Source: an uncultured Collinsella sp.
Lineage (GTDB): Bacteria > Actinomycetota > Coriobacteriia > Coriobacteriales > Coriobacteriaceae
Reading direction: 5' to 3'
Assembly: GCA_902464645.1 (NCBI GenBank)
Contig: CABQKL010000011.1
Coordinates: forward strand, 1-31,232
DNA: 31,232 nt
Shown: one piece after another, positions 1 to 5,981 of the stretch
Layout: each line of letters opens with the position of its first letter
Numbering within the stretch: position 1 is the first letter of the stretch
Made by a program: the position numbers and the translations under genes
The notes under the pieces: model-generated
The model's database searches: none
What the model was told of the DNA's origin: nothing
What the model saw: the letters and a program-made list of their open reading frames with translations, nothing else

Positions 1-894
1 GGCGGTTCGATGATCGACCTGATGCCGGCCAACGAGCTGCTCAAGCGCGAGGCCACCACGTTTACCTCGACGGTCTACACGGCACGCGAGTTTTGCCTGA
101 TGGCTCCCAAGAGTCTTGGCGAGAAGTCACTCGTCATCGCCTGCAGCCACAGCGGCAACACGCAGGAGGTCGTCGACGGCTGCGAGATGGCGCTGGCCGC
201 CGGCGCCGAGGTTGTCGCCCTCACCGACTGCGAGGGCTCCAAGATCGATAACGGCAAGTGGACCACCTGGGTCTATCCGTGGGGCGAAGGCGTGCCGCAG
301 GCCGAGGTGCCGCAGGGCATCGGCGCCCTGATGGCTGCCGAGCTGCTCGACCAGCAAGAGGGTTACGAGGCGCTTGCCGACATGTACGCTGGCCTCAAGC
401 AGATGGATGCGCTGCTGCCCGCTGCCCGCGAGAAGGTCAACGCTGAGCTGGGCGCCCGTTTTGCCGAGCTCTGCCAGCAGCATAAGTTCTTCTATATTCT
501 GGGTTCCGGCCCCAACTTTAGCCAGACCTACGCCATGGCCATCTGCTCGCTCATGGAGATGCAGTGGCAGCACTGCTGCTATATCCACTCCGGCGAGTAT
601 TTCCACGGCCCGTTCGAGGCCACCGAGCCCGGCGTGTTCTACTTTGTGCAGCTTGGATCGGGCGAGTGCCGCCCCATGGAGGAGCGTGCGCTGGCGTTCC
701 TCAACACGCACACCGATACGGTCATGGTGCTCGATGCACTCGAGTACGGCGTGGGCGAGGTGCCTGCCAGCGTGCGTTCGTACCTGGAGCCGATCTTCTT
801 CTACAACATGAGCTGCGAGCTGCGTGCCGCTCGCGGCAAGGTATTCGACCACAGCCCCGAGGTTCGTCGCTACATGGGCATCGAGCAGTACTAG
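1..894 (+). CDS. SIS-domain sugar-phosphate deglycase/isomerase, FrlB-like (5' truncated)
   Basis: The reading frame is already open at base 1 with Gly-Gly-Ser before the first Met, as in the conserved GGS that opens SIS domains, so the true start lies upstream. About 297 residues remain of a family usually 330-350 long. A SIS phospho-sugar binding motif (CSHSGNTQEV) lies near residue 45, and a second SIS half has the HGPFEATEPGV segment typical of the fructoselysine-6-phosphate deglycase (FrlB) branch. Known members cleave fructosamine 6-phosphates to glucose 6-phosphate and the amine or amino acid in the cytoplasm. The exact substrate cannot be told here because the partner genes (kinase, transporter) lie outside the window. 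It ends in TAG followed by a terminator. Confident on fold, moderate on substrate class. Confidence 0.85.
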   Translation, partial: GGSMIDLMPANELLKREATTFTSTVYTAREFCLMAPKSLGEKSLVIACSHSGNTQEVVDGCEMALAAGAEVVALTDCEGSKIDNGKWTTWVYPWGEGVPQAEVPQGIGALMAAELLDQQEGYEALADMYAGLKQMDALLPAAREKVNAELGARFAELCQQHKFFYILGSGPNFSQTYAMAICSLMEMQWQHCCYIHSGEYFHGPFEATEPGVFYFVQLGSGECRPMEERALAFLNTHTDTVMVLDALEYGVGEVPASVRSYLEPIFFYNMSCELRAARGKVFDHSPEVRRYMGIEQY

Positions 895-916
895 GTACCG
901 GGAATTATCTTTTTTG

Positions 917-948
917 ACGGGGTCTGCGCTGCGCGCGGGCCCCGTTTT
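917..948 (+). terminator. Rho-independent terminator of the SIS-domain gene
   Basis: ACGGGGTC pairs with GGCCCCGT (one G-T pair) across a GC-rich loop and is followed by TTTT. It lies 22 bases after the SIS-domain stop codon. Confidence 0.75.
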
Positions 949-983
949 GCGTTGTGGCGGCCGGATTCGTGTCTGCGCGAAAA

Positions 984-1165
984 CGAAGTTGAATACTTTT
1001 CCGCGAAGTGAACGACCTGTTTTGGACCCCCGAAGCATCCACACTTTTTGGTGGCAAAACCGCAGGAAAAACTCGACGAAACCGCAGGAAACAGCGCTTG
1101 AAAAATGTCGATGCTTCGGGGGTCTAATTTTGCTCGTTCACTTCGCGGAAAAGTATTCACCTTCG
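984..1165. repeat. Long imperfect inverted-repeat element, family A copy 1
   Basis: Two arms of about 60 bases (984-1043 and 1106-1165) are near-perfect reverse complements. Each contains CGCGAAGTGAACGA and GACCCCCGAAGCATC. The middle carries two direct copies of AAACCGCAGGAAA. A second copy lies at 21074-21254 with the same arms and the same internal direct repeats. No convincing protein is encoded. It could be a non-autonomous mobile element (MITE-like), a REP-type palindrome or a structured RNA. Confidence 0.8.
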
Positions 1166-1186
1166 ATTTGCAAACGTGTTGCATGA

Positions 1187-1231
1187 GCAAAAAAGCGGGC
1201 CGCGCCGGTAGTATTCCGGCGCGGCTCGCTT
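1187..1231 (-). terminator. Rho-independent terminator of the dehydrogenase gene
   Basis: A 16-base stem (1193-1208 with 1216-1231, one or two mismatches) around a 7-base loop is followed on the minus strand by a run of T. It lies about 40 bases past the dehydrogenase stop. Confidence 0.85.
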
Positions 1232-1272
1232 AGTATCGCGCTTAGATTCGCAAGGTTGCGGTAGCTAGCGGC

Positions 1273-2250
1273 CTACTTTGCGTCGTAGGCCTCGGCGTCC
1301 CACCAGTCGAGCTGGGCGATGTTGTCGCGGATGTGTTGGCAGCTCTTGTGGAAGCCCTCGAGCTCGTACTCGGACAGGTCGAGCGTGTAGACCTCCTCGA
1401 CGCCCTCGGCGCCGATCACGCACGGCAGGGAGGTAAAAATACCCTCCTCGCCATACTGGCCGGTCATAAGCGTAGAGGCCGAAAGCACGGCGTGCTCGTT
1501 GTGCAGAACAGCAGCGCAGACGCGCGCGGCGGAGTTGGCGACGGCGTACTCGGTGCACTGCTTGCCCTGGTAGGTCACATAGCCGCCCTTGCGTGCAAGC
1601 TCCTCGACCTCCATGTGGTCGAAGGCGTACTTGTCGGGGTTTTCGGCCTGAAGCTTGTTGAGTCTCTTACCGGCGATGGTCGCGGCCTTAAAGGCTGCCA
1701 GTTGGCTAAAGCCATGCTCGCCGATCATGTAGGCGTCGATGGACTTGGGGCTCACACCGACCTTCTTGGAGATCTCGGTGCGCAGGCGGGCGGAGTCCAG
1801 GCCGCAGCCCGAGCCGATGATCTTCTTGGGATCGTAGCCGGTCAGGTGCCACAGCTCGGTGCACACGACGTCGCAGGGGTTGGAGATGCTCACGAAGATG
1901 CCGTCAAAGCCGGCGTCGACGATGCGCTTGGCAAAGGTGCGGGCGGCATCGGTGGTAAAGAACAGCTCGCCGTCGCGGTTGCCGGCGGCCAGCGCGACCT
2001 TGCCGGCGGCGTTGACGATGACGTCGCAGCAGGCCAGCTCCTCGTAGTGGTCGTAGCAGTTGACGATTTTGGTATTGTACGGGACAAACGAAAGGGAGTC
2101 GCGCAGGTCCTGGACCTCGGACGTCACCTTGGCCTCGTTGATATCGCACAGGTACAGCTCATCGGCAATGCCCTGCATAAGTAGGCTGTTGGCGACATGT
2201 GCTCCTACGTGGCCCTGGCCGACCACACCGATCTTACGCGTCTGGTACAT
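1273..2250 (-). CDS. L-lactate / L-2-hydroxyacid dehydrogenase
   Basis: NAD-dependent cytoplasmic oxidoreductase of the LDH/MDH family, 325 residues, full length. Visible features are the Rossmann GQGHVG at 11-16, Asp36 at the end of beta-2 (NAD rather than NADP), Arg92 in the substrate loop, SNPCDV at 123-128, Asp152 and Arg155, and the catalytic His179 in GEHGFS (most LDHs have GEHGD/TS). The C-terminal segment ARKGGYVTYQGK resembles lactobacillar L-2-hydroxyisocaproate dehydrogenases as much as classical LDH. Its substrate may therefore be pyruvate or a branched 2-oxoacid. The start was set by AAAGGA eight bases before ATG at 2250; the open frame continues upstream without a plausible start. 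Monocistronic, with its own promoter and terminator. Confidence 0.88.
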   Translation of the reverse strand: MYQTRKIGVVGQGHVGAHVANSLLMQGIADELYLCDINEAKVTSEVQDLRDSLSFVPYNTKIVNCYDHYEELACCDVIVNAAGKVALAAGNRDGELFFTTDAARTFAKRIVDAGFDGIFVSISNPCDVVCTELWHLTGYDPKKIIGSGCGLDSARLRTEISKKVGVSPKSIDAYMIGEHGFSQLAAFKAATIAGKRLNKLQAENPDKYAFDHMEVEELARKGGYVTYQGKQCTEYAVANSAARVCAAVLHNEHAVLSASTLMTGQYGEEGIFTSLPCVIGAEGVEEVYTLDLSEYELEGFHKSCQHIRDNIAQLDWWDAEAYDAK

Positions 2251-2287
2251 ATATGTATCCTTTCGGCCGAGTTTTTCGCGTCGAACC

Positions 2288-2316
2288 ATTGTAGCTTCCT
2301 GCCGCCACTTTGCCAG
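2288..2316 (-). promoter_or_regulatory. Candidate sigma-70 promoter for the dehydrogenase gene
   Basis: On the minus strand CTGGCA (-35, at 2311-2316) and TACAAT (-10, at 2288-2293) are separated by 17 bases. They lie about 38 bases before the start codon. Seen by eye only. Confidence 0.5.
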
Positions 2317-2327
2317 GCTAAAGCGCC

Positions 2328-2358
2328 GTAGATTTTTGGGACATGCCTTAATCTCTAC
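2328..2358. repeat. Small hairpin repeat sharing a 20-mer with 5951-5970
   Basis: The 20 bases at 2328-2347 are the exact reverse complement of 5951-5970 (GGCATGTCCCAAAAATCTAC). Both copies sit in hairpins whose arms contain GTAGAT/ATCTAC. This copy lies between the divergent dehydrogenase and metA genes, so here it is not a terminator. It may be a mobile or REP-like unit. Confidence 0.6.
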
Positions 2359-2461
2359 TTTTGGAGTGATTTGGGCCGCTGACGGCATCGCTGGGCGATG
2401 CGCTCGCGCGGATGGGGTCGGTCGTTGTACCATAGCTGCAACTGACTCGTAAGGAGCATCC

Positions 2462-3388
2462 ATGCCCATTCGTATTCCCGACGCCCTCCCTGCCGCCGCG
2501 CAGCTCGAGAGCGAGAACATCTTTGTCATGACCGAGTACCGCGCGCTGCACCAGGACATCCGGCCGCTGCGCGTGCTCATCCTCAACCTCATGCCCACCA
2601 AGATCGCCACCGAGACGCAGATCATGCGCAAGCTCTCCAACACGCCGCTGCAGGTGGAGGTGGACCTGCTACGCACCAAAACGCACGAGGCCACGCACGT
2701 GAGCGCCGGCCACCTGGAGACGTTCTACCGCACGTTCGACGACATCCGCGACATCCACTACGACGGCCTGATCATCACGGGCGCGCCGGTGGAGCAGATG
2801 CCGTTCGAGGAGGTCGACTACTGGCCCGAGCTCTGCCAGATCATGGATTGGTCCACCACGCATGTGCACTCTACGCTGCATATTTGTTGGGGCGCGCAGG
2901 CGGGGCTCTACCATCATTACGGTATCCAGAAGTACGATCTGCCGGCAAAGGCGAGCGGCGTGTTCGAGCATTATCTGGTGAAGCCGCAAAGCCCGCTGGT
3001 CCGCGGCTTTGACGACCGTTTCTATGCCGTGCATTCGCGCAACACCGATGTGCGCCGCGAGGACGTGGAGGCCGAGCCGCAGCTTGAGGTCGTGGCCGTG
3101 TCCGACGAGGTGGGCCTGTACATCGTCAAGTCGACCGACAGCCGCCGCTTCTTTGTCTTTGGCCATCCCGAGTACGATACCGACACGCTGCGTTTGGAGT
3201 ACGAGCGCGACGTGAAGCGCGGGCTTAACCCTCAGGTGCCGGCGCATTACTTCCCGAACGACGACCCCACCGCCGAGCCGCGTAACGTCTGGCGCAGCCA
3301 GGCTCAGCTGCTCTACACCAACTGGCTCAACTACTACGTCTACCAGACCACGCCCTACGACCTGGCCCGCGCCGGCGAGGAGCACTAG
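2462..3388 (+). CDS. metA: Homoserine O-acetyltransferase (MetA family)
   Basis: 308 residues, full length for MetA, with collinear E. coli numbering. Catalytic Cys142 (HICWGAQAG), and His235 and Glu237 (GHPEYD) are all present. It acylates homoserine in the first committed step of methionine synthesis in the cytoplasm. Residue 111 is Glu (TGAPVE), whereas succinyl-CoA-using enzymes such as E. coli have Gly. In the published family analysis Glu111 goes with acetyl-CoA, so I infer an O-acetyltransferase despite the usual 'succinyltransferase' label. AAGGAG at 2451-2456 sets the ATG. Monocistronic; the hairpin at 3495-3565 probably ends transcription. No riboswitch was recognised in the 210-base leader. 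Confidence 0.95.
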   Translation: MPIRIPDALPAAAQLESENIFVMTEYRALHQDIRPLRVLILNLMPTKIATETQIMRKLSNTPLQVEVDLLRTKTHEATHVSAGHLETFYRTFDDIRDIHYDGLIITGAPVEQMPFEEVDYWPELCQIMDWSTTHVHSTLHICWGAQAGLYHHYGIQKYDLPAKASGVFEHYLVKPQSPLVRGFDDRFYAVHSRNTDVRREDVEAEPQLEVVAVSDEVGLYIVKSTDSRRFFVFGHPEYDTDTLRLEYERDVKRGLNPQVPAHYFPNDDPTAEPRNVWRSQAQLLYTNWLNYYVYQTTPYDLARAGEEH

Positions 3389-3443
3389 ACTGCGGCTGTA
3401 GCTGTGGTTGCTGCTGCGGCCGTTGCTGTGCTTGCGGCGTGAC

Positions 3444-3565
3444 GAACGTGGATTTTCGGACACACGAGCGTGGATTTTCGGACGTTTACAAATCGAGCGT
3501 GGATAATCTCCCACTTTTGGCTCAAAACTAGGCTCAAAACGGGAGATTATCCACGCTCATTTTTT
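3444..3565. repeat. Family B repeat copy 1: direct units plus long hairpin, likely terminator of metA
   Basis: Two direct units close to GAGCGTGGATTTTCGGAC start at 3444 and 3466. They are followed by a hairpin at 3495-3558 with arms of nearly 30 bases (GAGCGTGGATAATCTCCC and its complement) and then six T (3560-3565). Unit starts are 22 and 29 bases apart. Copies 2 and 3 are at 4846-4967 and 9117-9231. The T-run makes it a plausible metA terminator. Confidence 0.75.
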
Positions 3566-3758
3566 AGGCATGTAGATGCCGATGGCTCGGCTAAGAGACG
3601 GTGCGTGAAGAGGTCAAGTCGCATTCGGCGTAGTCTCGTATCTCGACGGGTTTTTCTTTCTGATAACCCGATGGACACAGGCCTCAAAATGTGGAGACAG
3701 GGACCTCTTGGCAAGGCTTCTACCTGCAGATATAAGCCATCAGCCTAAAACGTCCAAA

Positions 3759-3808
3759 ACCGTCAAGCATTTGGTCAGCGCCTGGACGGTATTTGGTCAG
3801 ACTTCGCA
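3759..3808. promoter_or_regulatory. Possible operator upstream of the AbiEi-like gene
   Basis: ACCGTC (3759-3764) and GACGGT (3785-3790) form an inverted pair. TTTGGTCAG occurs twice (3770-3778, 3792-3800) and GAAACCGTC follows. CCGTCAAGCA plus TTGGTCAGC also occurs upstream of the second AbiEi-like gene (19739-19770). The rest of the 467-base gap after metA holds only the family B repeat; nothing else was recognised. Confidence 0.35.
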
Positions 3809-3855
3809 TGAAACCGTCTGGTACGTTTGCGCCGTTCCAAGAGTTGGGAGGCGAC

Positions 3856-4818
3856 ATGGGAAACATGACGGCGAATCAAAGACTTGCAAGTCACATTGAA
3901 GCATGCGAACAGCAGATGAGCTGCATGTACGCGCGAACGGCGGCGGAGGCAAAGCAGATTGAGCGGCGGGTGGCGGCGGGAAGTCTCGAAGTGGTCATGC
4001 CGGGGCTGTATGCGCGTCCGGAATATTGGTCCGAGCTCAAGTTTCGGAAGCGTTATCTGCATCGGGTGCGGGCCCTTGCGCAAAAGCATCCCGATTGGAC
4101 GTTTTGCTCCTATACGGCGGCTGTTATCTATGGCCTTTCGGTTTCGCATGCCAATTTGACGCACATCCATATCGCCGCGATGCCGACCCAATCGACGACG
4201 CCGGGCTCTCAGGTCATTCGTCATCGCTATGCTCGTCAAACACGGGCCACCCAGATGGATATCGCCGTAACCGATATCGATCAAACGATTACGGATTGCC
4301 TGGTCGATGCATCGTTTGTCGAGGGGCTGATCATTGCGGACTCGGCGCTTCATGAGCAGCTGTTGTCGAGGGAGCATCTCGTTGAGGCAGTCGACAAGCT
4401 TGGCCTAAATCGTCGCGGTGTAGTGACGGCGCGAAGTGTTGCGCGGTGTGCCGATGGCCTTTCGGAAAGCGGTGGCGAGTCCAAGGCACGCGCGCTGATG
4501 ATCGAGCGTGGCTGGCAGACGCCGGAGCTGCAAGTTGAGCTGTTCGACCCAGTTGAGTCGGGACGGCCGTATCGCGTTGACTACTTGTGGCGTGTGGACG
4601 ACCGGCTGATTATCGGGGAGTTCGACGGATTTGTTAAAAGCGAGAAGGCGGCGGAGGAGGGTAGGCTCGCAAAGGCGCAATTTGATGAGCGCCAGCGCGA
4701 GTCGAGGCTTTCGCTGCTTGATAACTGCAAGATCGTGCGCTTGTGCTGGGATGATCTAAGGGATCCGACAAAGCTCGATCGCAAGCTCAGGGTCGCCGGC
4801 GTGCCGCGTGCGTGTTGA
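3856..4818 (+). CDS. AbiEi-like protein with C-terminal DUF559/nuclease-like domain
   Basis: 320 residues. The N-terminal half looks like the AbiEi-type antitoxin layout: a short helical region, then GLYARPEYW near residue 50 and the SYTAAVIYGL helix at 85-94. The last 85 residues show Asp242 (VDYLW), Glu255 and Asp257 (GEFDG) and VRLCWDDL, as in DUF559/Vsr-like nuclease folds. AbiEi proteins are DNA-binding antitoxins of type IV toxin-antitoxin systems, but no AbiEii toxin gene adjoins it, so it is an orphan or has another role. The start was chosen because GGGAGG ends five bases before ATG 3856; an in-frame ATG at 3865 is the alternative. Flanked by family B repeats on both sides. Function is inferred from layout only. 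Confidence 0.7.
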   Translation: MGNMTANQRLASHIEACEQQMSCMYARTAAEAKQIERRVAAGSLEVVMPGLYARPEYWSELKFRKRYLHRVRALAQKHPDWTFCSYTAAVIYGLSVSHANLTHIHIAAMPTQSTTPGSQVIRHRYARQTRATQMDIAVTDIDQTITDCLVDASFVEGLIIADSALHEQLLSREHLVEAVDKLGLNRRGVVTARSVARCADGLSESGGESKARALMIERGWQTPELQVELFDPVESGRPYRVDYLWRVDDRLIIGEFDGFVKSEKAAEEGRLAKAQFDERQRESRLSLLDNCKIVRLCWDDLRDPTKLDRKLRVAGVPRAC

Positions 4819-4845
4819 GGCGGTTGCGGGACGTTTGGCTTGCAC

Positions 4846-4967
4846 TAGCGTGGAAATCCGGACGCGTATTGGTTGAGCGTGGATTTTCGGACGCTTGTTG
4901 AATGAGCGTGGATAATCTCCCGCTTTTTGCTCGAAAGGGGGCTCAAAGTGGGAGATTTTCCACGCTC
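4846..4967. repeat. Family B repeat copy 2
   Basis: Direct units start at 4846 (degenerate) and 4875, then a hairpin spans 4904-4967 with arms beginning GAGCGTGGATAATCTCCC. Unit starts are 29 and 29 bases apart. It fills the gap between the converging AbiEi-like and formyl-THF cyclo-ligase genes and could serve as a bidirectional terminator. Confidence 0.75.
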
Positions 4968-4993
4968 ATCGTGCGGGTGCGATACAGCGGCGA

Positions 4994-5590
4994 TCAGGCG
5001 CTGATGATGTGGGGCAGCGGCAGGTCGTGGGCGTCGGTGGGAACGTGGTCGACACGCTGCTCGTCAAAGGCGATGCCGATGATTTGACATGCGGGCGAGA
5101 GCGTGGACAGGTAGCAATCATAGCAGCCGCCGCCATAGCCCAGGCGTGCGCCGGCGCGGTCGAAGGCTACAAGCGGTACGACGATCATGTCGAGAGCTTC
5201 GGCAGGCACGATAGGGAAGCGGCTGCTGTCGATGTCCGTGGCCGCGAAGGCTCGCGTGGGGTGGCCGATAAACGGAGCCGAGGACGCATCGGCAGCAGCA
5301 ACTGCCCGCATACACATACGCTGGCCACAAGCTGCGGCATCAATTGCCGAGAGCATGCACGGATAGGCTACGCGCCAGCCGCGTTTGGCGGCCGCTGCGG
5401 CAAACGCGGCAGGATCGACTTCGGAACCCATGGCGGCATAGGCAGCAACGGTGTGCGGCGCCGCGGCATCCAAGCGATCCAACAGCTCAACAAGCCGCGC
5501 ACAGATAACGGCGGACTTCACCGTCCGCACATCCAAATCAATTGCATCGCGCCGGGCAATCACCGCCCGTCGCAGCTTAACCTTATCCAT
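4994..5590 (-). CDS. 5-formyltetrahydrofolate cyclo-ligase
   Basis: 198 residues, normal for the family. It converts 5-formyl-THF to 5,10-methenyl-THF with ATP in cytoplasmic one-carbon metabolism. Visible are the basic N-terminus (MDKVKLRRAV), GSEVD at 55-59, IVVPLVAFD near 136-144, the phosphate-binding loop LGYGGGCYDCYL at 150-161 and the closing VPTDAHD. The loop is unusual: the family norm is GYGGGYYDRYL, so the Tyr and Arg positions are both Cys here. Start at ATG 5590 with AGAGGGGG seven bases upstream; the open frame extends to 5617 without a better start. Monocistronic on the minus strand. Confidence 0.9.
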   Translation of the reverse strand: MDKVKLRRAVIARRDAIDLDVRTVKSAVICARLVELLDRLDAAAPHTVAAYAAMGSEVDPAAFAAAAAKRGWRVAYPCMLSAIDAAACGQRMCMRAVAAADASSAPFIGHPTRAFAATDIDSSRFPIVPAEALDMIVVPLVAFDRAGARLGYGGGCYDCYLSTLSPACQIIGIAFDEQRVDHVPTDAHDLPLPHIISA

Positions 5591-5615
5591 CCCAGCCCCC
5601 TCTCTCAAACCTACC

Positions 5616-5720
5616 AAAAAGGGACAGGTTTATTTTGGCAGGTTTTATCTGGGCAAACACCCAAACCACCACGCAAACCATCGTAAAGGGGACAGTTCAT
5701 GGACACCTTCGTGGTGGTTT
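5616..5720. repeat. GGGACAG-type repeat with 11-bp inverted repeat
   Basis: AAAGGGACAGGTTTATTTTG (about 5619-5638) and AAAGGGGACAGTTCATGGAC (about 5685-5704) resemble the REP-like 'GGGACAG' intergenic repeats found in many bacteria. AAACCACCACG (5663-5673) and CGTGGTGGTTT (5710-5720) are perfect inverted repeats enclosing the second motif. No REP-associated transposase lies in the window. Confidence 0.5.
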
Positions 5721-5746
5721 TGACGAAGAACGGGTGTTCGCGGCAG

Positions 5747-5889
5747 TTTGTCTCGATCTGTAACAGTAACTCGGCAAAAATGGGCCTAGCTGTTACAGAT
5801 TGAGACAAAGGGCCGGCGACATTCAGAATTGTCTCGATCTGTAACATCTGGAGCCGATATTGCCGCCTAGATGTTACAGATTTAGACAA
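5747..5889. repeat. Two tandem palindromes (TTGTCTCGATCTGTAACA)
   Basis: Element 1 (5747-5809) and element 2 (5829-5889) each start with TTGTCTCGATCTGTAACA and end with its near reverse complement TGTTACAGATT-GAGACAAA or TGTTACAGATTTAGACAAA. The roughly 25-base middles differ. The arms are nearly identical between copies while the loops have diverged, which suggests selection on or recent duplication of the arms. Function unknown. Confidence 0.8.
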
Positions 5890-5935
5890 ACTGGTGGGAC
5901 GGGGTGAGCTGCCCCACCCAAGCAGCGGCAAAAGA

Positions 5936-5974
5936 AAAGGTAGATTTTCAGGCATGTCCCAAAAATCTACCTTT
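5936..5974 (-). terminator. Hairpin terminator of the M16 peptidase gene (shared 20-mer repeat)
   Basis: AAAGGTAGATTTT (5936-5948) pairs perfectly with AAAATCTACCTTT (5962-5974). On the minus strand it is followed by TTTTCTTTTG and lies 8 bases past the peptidase stop. Its 5951-5970 segment is repeated exactly, inverted, at 2328-2347. Confidence 0.7.
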
Positions 5975-5981
5975 GCTGTGG

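Noticed and set aside
3470..3748. Small plus-strand frame over the family B hairpin
   Set aside because: Its first third is the repeat itself and no ribosome-binding site or similarity is seen.
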